DNA of 64,000 nt from UA16 sp905478895 (GTDB lineage: Bacteria > Bacteroidota > Bacteroidia > Flavobacteriales_D > Sanyastnellaceae), in NCBI GenBank assembly GCA_943788495.1, contig CALSQO010000001.1, positions 1 through 64,000 on the forward strand, read 5' to 3'. The notes beneath the pieces are model-generated. The model saw only the letters and a program-made list of their open reading frames with translations, had not been told where the DNA came from and made no database searches. Position 1 is the first letter of the stretch; the number at the start of each line of letters is the position of its first letter. Positions 1 to 8,346 of this stretch are shown piece after piece. A program made the translations under genes and the position numbers.

Positions 1-775
1 CCCCCCCGAAAGCGTTTTCAATCGATTGCATGGAAGCAAGTAGGTTGGTGAGTGCTGGCGTTTGCTCGTAGCTATTGCACAGTCCCATTACGTCATTCAA
101 TACGAGCTTTTGCTCGGCAATGCGTTGCTTCAACTCGTCCGGAGCTGCATCGAGGTGACGGGTGGCTAAGTACATGCCTTCGACCCATCCTGATGCAACG
201 ACGAGACCAGCCAAATCCTCTTGACCATTGAATTTCAAACGTTCATTGAGGTCGTAGAAGGTCTCGGAAACGATGTCCATGAGTACATCGCGATCGTTGC
301 GATTCTCTTCCACTTCGTTCATGACTTCTTCGCTCAGAACATCGCTAACCCCCAAGGCCTGGCTCAATGACTTAATCGAAGCTAAGTAGTCGAGACTTGT
401 GCTGTTTTCTTCGAAAATGGTCGCATAACTGAGGTCTGCTCCATAGATGCCGAGGTTGATTGCCTGCTTGTCACTTGTCGTATAGCGATTGTATTCATTC
501 GCAGCGTTCAATGCATCGGAATGGAAATGGGCTCCGCTCCGCTTGATCAACGAGGCAGTCTCCATGGGAGACGGTGCAGCGTGAAAAATCTTTGTCAAGG
601 TGTTTTGTCGGCTTGTGACCGCCATGCCGTCGCTATCCATTTCGGCTTCGCTGTGGCTGTGGTTGCCATGGTCATGACCGGCATGGTCATCCGCTGTTTC
701 TCCGCATCCTGCGATGAGAAATAAGCCCAAACCGAAGGCGATGGGCAATGCTTGAATTCGTTGGTTAATGCGCAT
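1..775 (-). CDS. Histidine-rich lipoprotein of unknown function, partial (C-terminus beyond left edge)
   Basis: The frame from the ATG at 773-775 stays open for 258 codons to the window edge, so the gene is truncated at its 3' end. The N-terminus is a lipoprotein signal: short basic start, hydrophobic core, lipobox LIAGC with the acylated Cys at residue 24. The mature start is acidic (GETADD) and then histidine-rich (HAGHDHGNHSHS), which could bind metal or just be a flexible linker. The remainder, about residues 60-258, is soluble and apparently helical, with repeated acidic and Leu-rich stretches; I recognise no family. In Bacteroidota, acidic residues just after the Cys can mark surface-exported lipoproteins, so an outer-membrane location is a reasonable inference. 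It lies 107 bases downstream of polA on the same strand, so it may have its own promoter. Confidence 0.8.
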   Translation of the reverse strand, partial: MRINQRIQALPIAFGLGLFLIAGCGETADDHAGHDHGNHSHSEAEMDSDGMAVTSRQNTLTKIFHAAPSPMETASLIKRSGAHFHSDALNAANEYNRYTTSDKQAINLGIYGADLSYATIFEENSTSLDYLASIKSLSQALGVSDVLSEEVMNEVEENRNDRDVLMDIVSETFYDLNERLKFNGQEDLAGLVVASGWVEGMYLATRHLDAAPDELKQRIAEQKLVLNDVMGLCNSYEQTPALTNLLASMQSIENAFGG

Positions 776-882
776 GATTATAGTTCTGGATATTGAAGCA
801 CAATTTGCTTCGTACCCGACTCGTATACGCAAGGGAGCTCAAAAAGTTCCACACACAACAATGTTCAGGAAGGATGTTGGAT

Positions 883-3741
883 TCAGTGGGCTTCCAACCA
901 GTCTTTCCCCGAAGACATGTCAACCGCTAAGGGGACGGACAAGGCGACAGCTTCCGTCATGGCCGGGCCGATCAAGGCCTCCAACTCACTTACTTCTGAT
1001 TGGGGGACATCAAACACCAATTCATCGTGCACTTGCATGATCATTTTGGCGCGCAATCCTTTTGCCTTGAGCGCCGCATCAATCTTCACCATGGCGACTT
1101 TGATGACGTCGGCGGCAGACCCTTGGATGGGCGCGTTTACGGCATTTCGTTCTGCAAAAGCCCGCACGGTGGCATTGTTGGACTGGATATCGGGCAGGTA
1201 GCGGCGCCGACCGAGCACGGTTTCTGCATAGCCTTTGTCCCGAACTTCATCTACACACTGCGCCGTGAAGGCTTTGAGTGCAGCGAATTGTTCGAAATAA
1301 GCATCGATGATTTCTTTGGCTTCTCGTCGCGGGATACCCAAGTTTTGGGCCAATCCGAACGCCCCTTGACCATACAGGATTCCAAAATTGACTGCCTTGG
1401 CTTTGCTTCGCATGTCGCGGTCAACGGCTTCAGGAGAGACTTGAAAAACTTTCGCAGCAGTGGCCGTATGAATGTCCATGCCCTGGACAAATGCATCTAC
1501 CAATCCACTGTCTTGGCTCAAGGCCGCGGCAATGCGCAATTCTACTTGGCTGTAATCCGCGGCGATAAGCACGTGGTGCTCATCTCGTGGGATGAAGGCT
1601 TTTCGAATGGCACGTCCTTCCGGCGTGCGGATGGGAATGTTTTGCAGGTTTGGGTCTTTCGAACTCAAACGACCCGTTGCGGCAACCGTTTGCTGGTATG
1701 TGGTGTGGATGCGACCCGATTGGGCGTTGACCAATTTTGGCAGCGGTTCGACATACGTGCTATTGAGCTTTTTCAATTTTCGGTACTTCAGTACCAATTC
1801 GATGATGGGATGGGCGGATTTGAGCTTTTCAAGCACTTCTTCGCCGGTAGGGTATTGGCCCGTTTTTGTTTTTTTCACCTTGGCAGGGATGGCAAGGGTC
1901 TCAAATAAAATGGGTCCCAATTGCTTGGGGCTGTCAATGTTAAACGACATCCCTGCATGCTCTTGAATGGCCTGTGTTAATTCGTCAATTTTAGTCCCCA
2001 ATTCGACACTGTATTTTTCGAGTTCTGGGACATTGATGCGGACACCCTCCAATTCCATGTCAGCAAGGATAACGGCGAGCGGCATTTCAACATCCCAAAA
2101 CAGGGCTGTACTAGCCACGTCCTCTAACTGCGGGGCAAGGCGCTCGCGCAACTGAAAAGCAATATCGGCATCTTCGCAAGCATAGTCGGTGATGCTCGCA
2201 GGGTCCAATTGCCCCATGTGCTTTTGGTCTTTTCCCGATTTGCCGATGAGTTCCGTGATGGGCATGGTGGCATAGCCCAATTCCGTCTCCGCCAATCGAT
2301 CCAATTTGTGAGAACTTTCCGGCTGGATGAGGTAATGTGCAATCATGGTGTCGAATGCGCGGCATCTAAATTGCACGCCTCGTCGTGCGAGGATTTTATA
2401 ATCGAATTTGAAGTGATGGGCGATGGCTTCTTTGGACGAATCAGAGAAAATAGTGCCCAGGCGTTCGAGCAATGTAGCCTCGGTCCAATCGTCGCTGGCG
2501 ACAGGAACCCACCAGGCTCTGCCAACTGCAGTAGCGAAGGACAACCCTACCAAATCGGCGGTCAGGGTGTTCAGTCCAGTGGTTTCGGTGTCAAAAGCAA
2601 AACATGAAGAATCCGTAAGCGCCTCCATCAAGGCATCCAATCCGTTAGAATCTTGCACCAAGGTATACGTGTGCGTTGTCGTCGCGAGGCTGGCGTAGCC
2701 CGCATCTTCCGGGTCAGCGGTTGCGAAATGATTCGAGGATGCGGAATCGACCGATCCTTCGGGTGTTCCGAACAAATCGAGTTGGGCTTCTTGTGCCTTT
2801 GGTTGCTGCTGCGCAACAGCTGCTGAAGGAGTTGATGAAGCGGAATCGCTCCCGGGATCACCGAACATGCGCCGAGCGAGCGTCCGAAACTCCAAATTTT
2901 CGAGGGTTTCCTTGAGCGTTTCAGCGCTGGGTTCTTCCAAGTCCATTTGATCCCAGTCAATTTCCATGGGTATGTCAAGGCAAATAGTCGCCAGGGATTT
3001 TGAGAGCTTGGCCAGTTCGACGTTTTCTTCGACCCGTTCTTTTAATTTGCCTTTGAGATTACCGCTGTTTTCGATGACACCTTCCAAACTGCCATATTGC
3101 TTCAATAATTTGGAGGCTGTTTTGGCTCCCACACCCGGAATTCCGGGGATATTGTCGGCACTATCGCCCATCATGCCAAGCAGATCAATCACCTGCAACG
3201 GGTGGTCAACTCCAAATTTCTCGCAAATTTCTTCGGGCCCCCAGACTTCAGCAGGACTGCCTCCGCGTCCAGGGCGGTACATTTTGACCTGGTTGGACAC
3301 CAGCTGGCCGAAATCTTTATCGGGGGTCATCATGTATACTTCAAACCCTTTTTCTTCCGCTTTCTTGGCCATGAATCCAATCACATCATCCGCTTCAAAC
3401 CCTTTTTGGGTAATGGCGGGAATGTTCATTCCCTCCAGCAATTCGAGGATCCAGGGCACGGAGCGTTTGATGTCTTCCGGGGTTTCGTCTCGATTGGCCT
3501 TGTAATCCGGATACTGCTCATTTCGGAATGAGCCGCCCGGGGGATCGAACACGACAGCGATGTGGGATGGCTTTTCTTTGCGAATGACTTCGAGCAGCGC
3601 ATTGGTAAATCCGAAGATTGCGCTGGTGTTCAGCCCTTTCGAATTGATGCGTGGGTTCTTGATGAAGGCGTAATACGCTCGGAAAACGAGTGCATAGGCA
3701 TCAACAAGGAAAAGTTTACGGTCGGAGGGGGCGGAAATCAT
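883..3741 (-). CDS. polA: DNA polymerase I
   Basis: Repair and Okazaki-fragment polymerase, 952 residues. The N-terminal 5' nuclease (about 1-290) shows VDAYALVFRAYYAF, VVFDPPGGSFR, EADDVIGF and the helix-hairpin-helix region GVGAKTASKL. A low-complexity linker (about 295-345) leads to a 3'-5' exonuclease domain that keeps the catalytic DxE (FDTETTGL, Asp384 and Glu386), so proofreading is probably active. The polymerase domain has motif A AADYSQVELR (Asp729), motif B RSKAKAVNFGILYG near 778 and motif C QVHDELVF (Asp906). I chose the ATG at 3741, giving MISAPSDRK; a GTG eight codons upstream (3765) is possible. It follows DUF2480 and dxs on the same strand, 45 bases after DUF2480 ends, suggesting a dxs-DUF2480-polA transcript. 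Confidence 0.98.
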   Translation of the reverse strand: MISAPSDRKLFLVDAYALVFRAYYAFIKNPRINSKGLNTSAIFGFTNALLEVIRKEKPSHIAVVFDPPGGSFRNEQYPDYKANRDETPEDIKRSVPWILELLEGMNIPAITQKGFEADDVIGFMAKKAEEKGFEVYMMTPDKDFGQLVSNQVKMYRPGRGGSPAEVWGPEEICEKFGVDHPLQVIDLLGMMGDSADNIPGIPGVGAKTASKLLKQYGSLEGVIENSGNLKGKLKERVEENVELAKLSKSLATICLDIPMEIDWDQMDLEEPSAETLKETLENLEFRTLARRMFGDPGSDSASSTPSAAVAQQQPKAQEAQLDLFGTPEGSVDSASSNHFATADPEDAGYASLATTTHTYTLVQDSNGLDALMEALTDSSCFAFDTETTGLNTLTADLVGLSFATAVGRAWWVPVASDDWTEATLLERLGTIFSDSSKEAIAHHFKFDYKILARRGVQFRCRAFDTMIAHYLIQPESSHKLDRLAETELGYATMPITELIGKSGKDQKHMGQLDPASITDYACEDADIAFQLRERLAPQLEDVASTALFWDVEMPLAVILADMELEGVRINVPELEKYSVELGTKIDELTQAIQEHAGMSFNIDSPKQLGPILFETLAIPAKVKKTKTGQYPTGEEVLEKLKSAHPIIELVLKYRKLKKLNSTYVEPLPKLVNAQSGRIHTTYQQTVAATGRLSSKDPNLQNIPIRTPEGRAIRKAFIPRDEHHVLIAADYSQVELRIAAALSQDSGLVDAFVQGMDIHTATAAKVFQVSPEAVDRDMRSKAKAVNFGILYGQGAFGLAQNLGIPRREAKEIIDAYFEQFAALKAFTAQCVDEVRDKGYAETVLGRRRYLPDIQSNNATVRAFAERNAVNAPIQGSAADVIKVAMVKIDAALKAKGLRAKMIMQVHDELVFDVPQSEVSELEALIGPAMTEAVALSVPLAVDMSSGKDWLEAH

Positions 3742-3786
3742 GGGGTTTCGAGGCGTGTGTGACACTTCGAAGTTACCACCTGACGC

Positions 3787-4317
3787 TTAATTTTTTGCCT
3801 GATTTTTCGGCCGTTTGTAAACGGGAACGGTTGAGCATGGCTCGCCGTAAAAAATCGAAAGCGCCACGGGTTGCAGATGCCGGATGGCCGCTGCGAGGCT
3901 TTCTGCATTGGTACCTGAAGAGCAACCTTTGATGACAATCCGGGCGTCGGTAAATTCCTCGAGCGGAAGGCGTTGAATGGCTTCCAGCAAAAGCGTTTGC
4001 TTGACTCCGCTCGGTGTACCAATGGCAACCGAAGCGCCGCAGGCTGTGAGCTGTGAAGTTGCCAGCATCCACGCCCATTCTGGAATGATTGCATCGTTGC
4101 TGCAATGGAGCGCTACAATTTTGTCCGCCCATTCTTCTGGATGCAAATTTTTCAGTGTCTCGCGGAATGGCTTTTCCCTGAGGATCAGGCCATTTTCCAG
4201 GCACTCTGCCAAGTCGAAGCGCATCACCGGCTTCTGGAGAATAAGGTCGTCCAGATCCAGGGCAGTCAAGCCACTTTCGTCTACACGGTTGCGGATTGCA
4301 CCGGAGGCTTGTTCCAT
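3787..4317 (-). CDS. DUF2480 family protein
   Basis: A soluble protein of 176 residues with no signal peptide. It matches the DUF2480 family known from Bacteroidota: the N-terminal half has LDLDDL and LRE-KPFRE followed by VALHCSNDAIIPEWAWML, and the C-terminal part has ARIVIKGCSS and the strongly conserved end GEPCSTVPVYKR. The function of this family is not established. The conserved cysteines in HCS, KGC and PCST could suggest a metal or redox role, but that is speculation. The start at 4317 lies three bases after the dxs stop, so the two genes are almost certainly translated from one message. Confidence 0.85.
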   Translation of the reverse strand: MEQASGAIRNRVDESGLTALDLDDLILQKPVMRFDLAECLENGLILREKPFRETLKNLHPEEWADKIVALHCSNDAIIPEWAWMLATSQLTACGASVAIGTPSGVKQTLLLEAIQRLPLEEFTDARIVIKGCSSGTNAESLAAAIRHLQPVALSIFYGEPCSTVPVYKRPKNQAKN

Positions 4318-4320
4318 GAA

Positions 4321-6270
4321 TCAGGCAGATTGTATGTTCTGAGAACGACTGGTTGCAGTCGCAGCAACCAATTCCTCTGCGACTGCGGCAATTGCGGCGG
4401 CGTCGTAGCCATTTTCCGCGTAAAGTTCGGCTTGTGTTCCATGTTCAACATAGTGATCTCCAAGTCCAAGGCGCTTCATCTGTACTTGGTATCCATTGTC
4501 TCCCATGAATTCTGTAACGGCACTGCCAAAACCACCCATGAGGCATCCGTCTTCTACGGTGATCACCGCATCAAACTTTCCGAATATTTCGTGAAGCATT
4601 ACCTCGTCCAGGGGCTTCACAAATCGCATGTCATAATGCGCTGCGGAAATGCCGCTTTTTTCAAGTGAATCGATGGCATTCGTGACCTGTGAACCGATGG
4701 CGCCAATGCTCAATAGTGCGATGTCGCTTCCCGTTTTCAATCGGCGGCCTTGACCAATTTGAATGGCTTCAAAGGGTTGCCTCCAGTTGACAATGGTGCC
4801 TGTCCCTCGGGGGTACCGAATGGAGAATGGACCGCTCTGCTTTTCAGCAGCAGTGTACATCATGTTGCGCAACTCCACTTCATCCATGGGGGCGGCTACA
4901 ACCATATTTGGGATACAGCGCATGTATGCCATGTCATAAGCGCCATGATGGGTCGGGCCGTCCGCGCCGACTACGCCTCCTCGATCGAGGCAGAATACAA
5001 CGTGCAGGTTTTGAATGGCCACATCGTGCACGACCTGGTCATAGGCACGTTGCATGAAGCTGGAATAAATATTGCAGAATGGAACTTTTCCTTGCGTTGC
5101 CATGCCCGCGCTGAATGTCACGGCATGTTGCTCTGCGATGCCCACATCAAAGGCTCGATCAGGCATGGCCTCCAGCATGTATTTGAGGCTGCAGCCCGAA
5201 GGCATGGCGGGTGTGACACCCACGATACGTTCATTTTTTTCGGCCAATTCGATGACGGAGTGACCAAAGACATCCTGAAATTTGGGTGGTTTCGGATGGG
5301 TCGATGCGCTTTTTGCAATTTCTCCGGTTTCCTTGTTGAAGAGTCCGGGTGCATGCCAAGTGGTTGCGCTGCCCTTTTCCGCGGGCTCGTAACCCTTGCC
5401 CTTCATGGTGACACAATGAAGCAGCTTAGGACCTGGAATGTCTTTGATATCCTCCAGGATTTGAGCCAAATGCACGACGTCATGGCCGTCGACGGGACCG
5501 AAATAACGGAAGTTGAGCGATTCAAATAAATTGGACTGCTTGAGCAGGGCCGACTTCATGGCCACTTCAATTTTTTGTGCAACAGCTTGTGCGTTCGGCC
5601 CAAACTTTGAAATGCGGCCGAGCAAATGCCAGACTTCATCCTTGGCCTTGTTGTAGGCTTTGGACGTTGTAATGTCCGTGAGGTATTCTTTGAGCGCTCC
5701 AACATTCGGGTCGATTGACATGCAGTTGTCATTCAAAATGACGAGCATATTGGTATCTTCCGCGCCACCGTGGTTTAGCCCTTCGAATGCCAGTCCTGCC
5801 GTCATGGCCCCATCTCCGATGACCGCCACGTGCTGACGTTGTTTGTCACCTTTGAGTTTGCTGGCAACTGCCATGCCCAATGCAGCGGAAATGGAGGTGG
5901 AACTGTGTCCCACACCGAATGTGTCATATTCACTCTCCGTTCGCTTGGGAAAACCACTCAGGCCTTTGTACTGGCGATTGGTGTGGAACTTTTCCCGCCG
6001 ACCGGTCAGGATTTTGTGTCCATAAGCTTGGTGTCCCACGTCCCACACGATTTGGTCGTCGGGGGTGTTGAAGGCATAATGCAAGGCTACCGTCAACTCA
6101 ACAACGCCGAGGCTTGCACCGAAGTGTCCGCCTTTTTCAGAAACAACGTCGACAATAAATTGCCTCAATTCATCGCAGATTACGGGCAAATCTGTCTTTT
6201 GAAAAAGCTGCCGCAGGTCTTCCGGCGTTTTGATGCGAGAAAGGTGCGGTCCGGCTGGGAAGTGACTCAT
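4321..6270 (-). CDS. dxs: 1-deoxy-D-xylulose-5-phosphate synthase
   Basis: First enzyme of the MEP isoprenoid pathway: condenses pyruvate and glyceraldehyde 3-phosphate using thiamine diphosphate. The 649 residues match the usual length. Visible signatures are GGHFGASLGVVELTVALH near 48 (catalytic His), VGHSSTSISAALG, the TPP/Mg motif GDGAMTAG at about 152, and in the pyrimidine-binding domain FDVGIAEQHAVTFSAGMA with the TPP-activating Glu. The C-terminal transketolase domain keeps the EDGCLMGGFGSAV stretch. It would supply isoprenoid precursors to uppS and the polyprenyl synthase elsewhere in this window. A TAATTTTG element lies about 35 bases upstream of the ATG. Confidence 0.97.
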   Translation of the reverse strand: MSHFPAGPHLSRIKTPEDLRQLFQKTDLPVICDELRQFIVDVVSEKGGHFGASLGVVELTVALHYAFNTPDDQIVWDVGHQAYGHKILTGRREKFHTNRQYKGLSGFPKRTESEYDTFGVGHSSTSISAALGMAVASKLKGDKQRQHVAVIGDGAMTAGLAFEGLNHGGAEDTNMLVILNDNCMSIDPNVGALKEYLTDITTSKAYNKAKDEVWHLLGRISKFGPNAQAVAQKIEVAMKSALLKQSNLFESLNFRYFGPVDGHDVVHLAQILEDIKDIPGPKLLHCVTMKGKGYEPAEKGSATTWHAPGLFNKETGEIAKSASTHPKPPKFQDVFGHSVIELAEKNERIVGVTPAMPSGCSLKYMLEAMPDRAFDVGIAEQHAVTFSAGMATQGKVPFCNIYSSFMQRAYDQVVHDVAIQNLHVVFCLDRGGVVGADGPTHHGAYDMAYMRCIPNMVVAAPMDEVELRNMMYTAAEKQSGPFSIRYPRGTGTIVNWRQPFEAIQIGQGRRLKTGSDIALLSIGAIGSQVTNAIDSLEKSGISAAHYDMRFVKPLDEVMLHEIFGKFDAVITVEDGCLMGGFGSAVTEFMGDNGYQVQMKRLGLGDHYVEHGTQAELYAENGYDAAAIAAVAEELVAATATSRSQNIQSA

Positions 6271-6305
6271 GGTTTTCGGGTCTTATTGCTCCTGTGCGTC
6301 TTCAA

Positions 6306-6313
6306 CAAAATTA
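6306..6313 (-). promoter_or_regulatory. Candidate -7 promoter element upstream of dxs
   Basis: Read on the minus strand this is TAATTTTG, an exact match to the Bacteroidota -7 consensus TAnnTTTG, with the dxs ATG about 35 bases downstream. No good TTTG -33 element is found at the expected spacing. An inverted repeat with GTTCA/TGAAC arms (6325-6336) sits where a -33 element or operator would be. One element alone is weak evidence. Confidence 0.3.
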
Positions 6314-6393
6314 GGAGCAATGATGTTCAGTTGAACGCATGGGAATCCGAACTTTTCCGAGCAATGGAAGCTCTTATGCCCAATAAACGTCAT

Positions 6394-7086
6394 TCATGCC
6401 TCAATGAGTGCAGCTAATCCCGATAAGATTTGGGCGCCATCTGTGTTCCCAAGGTCGCTGCTTGCGGCGCGTTCGGGATGGGGCATCATTCCGAAAACAT
6501 TCATTGCGTCGTTGGCAACACCCGCAATGCTATCAATTGATCCGTTCGGATTGGACCAAGGGTTCACTTTGCCATTTTCATCGCAATAGCGAAACAGGAT
6601 TTGGTCCTGATCTTGTAGCCTTTTCAGTCCGTCATCATCGATGAAGTAATTGCCCTCGCCGTGCGCAATAGGGATGGTGATTGCGCTGTTGGAATCGATG
6701 TCACGTGAGAGGCAGGCGGTTCGGGAAACAGGTTTGAGTTGAACGTTGCGGCAAATGAATTTACGGCTTTCGTTGTGGAGCAGCGCCCCCGGGAGCAGCC
6801 CCGATTCGCAAAGAATTTGGAATCCGTTGCACACCCCAAATACGCGTCCCCCTTTTTGCGCATGGGCAACAATGGACTCCATGATTGGTGAGAAACGAGC
6901 AATTGCTCCACTACGGAGGTAGTCACCATAGCTAAAACCTCCAGGAAGAATTACGATGTCCGCGCCTTCTAGGTCTCGGTTTTTATGCCAGAGTTGGACG
7001 ACATCGAACTGTAAGTCGTGTTCCATTGCATGCACCATGTCCATGTCGCAATTGGAACCGGGAAAAGTGACCACTCCTATTTTCAT
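6394..7086 (-). CDS. purQ: Phosphoribosylformylglycinamidine synthase, glutaminase subunit PurQ
   Basis: Class I glutamine amidotransferase that supplies ammonia to PurL in the fourth step of purine synthesis. It has 230 residues, the size of the free-standing subunit. The nucleophile is Cys86 in GGRVFGVCNGFQIL, and the His/Glu pair is at MMPHPERA (His203, Glu205). The start MKIGVVTFPGSNCD is the family's typical N-terminus. A separate PurQ implies a PurS-PurQ-PurL complex here instead of the single large fused PurL found in many bacteria. It lies 27 bases after the DUF6427-like gene on the same strand and is probably co-transcribed with it. Confidence 0.96.
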   Translation of the reverse strand: MKIGVVTFPGSNCDMDMVHAMEHDLQFDVVQLWHKNRDLEGADIVILPGGFSYGDYLRSGAIARFSPIMESIVAHAQKGGRVFGVCNGFQILCESGLLPGALLHNESRKFICRNVQLKPVSRTACLSRDIDSNSAITIPIAHGEGNYFIDDDGLKRLQDQDQILFRYCDENGKVNPWSNPNGSIDSIAGVANDAMNVFGMMPHPERAASSDLGNTDGAQILSGLAALIEA

Positions 7087-7113
7087 AGGACGAAGTTCGT
7101 GAATTCGTTGCTT

Positions 7114-8085
7114 TTATTGAGCGTAATTCAACCCAAAAACAACCAACAGCGTACCAACAAAAACGACCCAACCCAAACCATCGAGGGCACTGAGCTTGTC
7201 TCCTTTTCGTTCGCGTTTCGGAACAAGGCTGACGGTAAGAAACCCCAGAGCCAAAGCGGAAACTGCCGCCCAATGCGCCGTGCATTGAGACGCGGGCCCC
7301 AGGCCTCTTATTTCTGGGGTACCGGTTCCGAAAAACAGGCTTGCGGTCCCAGCGAGTGCCAAGAGGAGAAAGATCGCATTGTAGCGGGTGTTTTTCGTCT
7401 TGAGTACCAAACGCGGGTTTTCTCGAATGAGCATGAATAATCCAAAAATCCCGGCGGTTATCATCCCGGCGGCACGCCATAATTGCCGTGTATTTTGACC
7501 GGTTTCAGGCACCTCTGTCGCAGCACTTCCTATGAATTCGCTGAAGAAGGGGAGTGTCCAACAAAACCCAGCGATGAGCAAACCATGTGCAATCCCAAAG
7601 GCCAACATGATCCATTCGCGAAAAATTGCTGGCCGAGTGCGGATTTGAACGGCAATTAAGCCCAGCAGAATGCCAGCATTGAGCGGTTGAATGCTCACGG
7701 CAAGCCCTGCAAGGAGCCCCGCTCGAAATTGGATGTTGCTTGTTGACGGTTGGCGGTGCATGCGCAAGGTTAGATCCAATGCTCCGCAGAGCATGAGCAG
7801 GCTTGTCCACGTTTGAATGCCTTCCATGGGCTCGGACACCGGGACCAAGACGATCCCCCAAGCGACAAAGGACCAAGCCAGGGCAGAATCGCCTCGCTCG
7901 ACAAAATTTCTTTGCACGTACAAATGATGCGAATACCCTGCCACCGTTAGCAGCCCAATGCCATAGATGGCAAGGGATAGAACAGGTGTGTGCGCGTGCC
8001 AAAAGTGCCAGAGCACACCCCCCAAAATGGTCAATGGAACAATGGACCATGCAATCGGTTGGTTCGAACGGAGGATAGAAATCAA
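7114..8085 (-). CDS. DUF6427-like integral membrane protein
   Basis: A polytopic membrane protein of 323 residues with about nine or ten hydrophobic segments and no soluble domain. The N-terminus (MISILRSNQPI) and overall size resemble the DUF6427 family of Flavobacteriia, which from memory sits beside purD as here. Function is unknown. No in-frame ATG fits this N-terminus: translation appears to begin at a TTG at 8085. The gene is divergent from the short membrane protein at 8119 and precedes purQ. The family assignment rests on length, topology, N-terminal motif and neighbourhood. Confidence 0.7.
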   Translation of the reverse strand: MISILRSNQPIAWSIVPLTILGGVLWHFWHAHTPVLSLAIYGIGLLTVAGYSHHLYVQRNFVERGDSALAWSFVAWGIVLVPVSEPMEGIQTWTSLLMLCGALDLTLRMHRQPSTSNIQFRAGLLAGLAVSIQPLNAGILLGLIAVQIRTRPAIFREWIMLAFGIAHGLLIAGFCWTLPFFSEFIGSAATEVPETGQNTRQLWRAAGMITAGIFGLFMLIRENPRLVLKTKNTRYNAIFLLLALAGTASLFFGTGTPEIRGLGPASQCTAHWAAVSALALGFLTVSLVPKRERKGDKLSALDGLGWVVFVGTLLVVFGLNYAQ

Positions 8086-8093
8086 GGCTTGCT

Positions 8094-8101
8094 TATTTTT
8101 G
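8094..8101 (+). promoter_or_regulatory. Candidate -7 element for the 62-residue membrane protein
   Basis: TATTTTTG exactly matches TAnnTTTG and lies 17 bases upstream of the ATG at 8119. No convincing -33 TTTG is seen at the expected distance. It supports transcription of the small gene and favours its start at 8119 over upstream in-frame codons that would lie before the promoter. Confidence 0.35.
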
Positions 8102-8118
8102 CTCCGAATTTAGCACTT

Positions 8119-8307
8119 ATGAATACGCAAGAAATCATCACTCCGGTTGCAAAGTTTATCGAATGGACATTTGAAACCGTTCTCGTACCTATGAGTGATC
8201 CCTTCAATTCGGGGGTCATTGTTCTGGGATTGGCGGGTTTGCTGTTCTGGCTGCGCTTGCAGAAAAAGTACACCCAAAAAGCGGAGCAGGACGGGGACTT
8301 GGTGTGA
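8119..8307 (+). CDS. Small single-span membrane protein, DUF6341-like
   Basis: A 62-residue protein starting MNTQEIITPVAKFIEW. It has an amphipathic N-terminal third, one hydrophobic segment (about 33-50, GVIVLGLAGLLFWLRL) and a charged tail (QKKYTQKAEQDGDL). Size and topology resemble the DUF6341 small proteins that, from memory, lie between DUF6427 and purD in flavobacteria, and this gene occupies that position. The frame extends upstream to 7990, but that part is antisense to the DUF6427-like gene and the start at 8119 fits the family. Function unknown. Confidence 0.65.
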   Translation: MNTQEIITPVAKFIEWTFETVLVPMSDPFNSGVIVLGLAGLLFWLRLQKKYTQKAEQDGDLV

Positions 8308-8346
8308 AGTAAAGCTTGCGCCGCACCGGATTTAATCCTGGGCCAA

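Noticed and set aside
1000..1908. 302-codon open frame on the plus strand
   Set aside because: It is antisense to the polymerase domain of polA, whose motifs are unambiguous, and its translation matches no family.
4750..5529. 259-codon open frame on the plus strand
   Set aside because: Lies entirely antisense to dxs; a codon-usage shadow.
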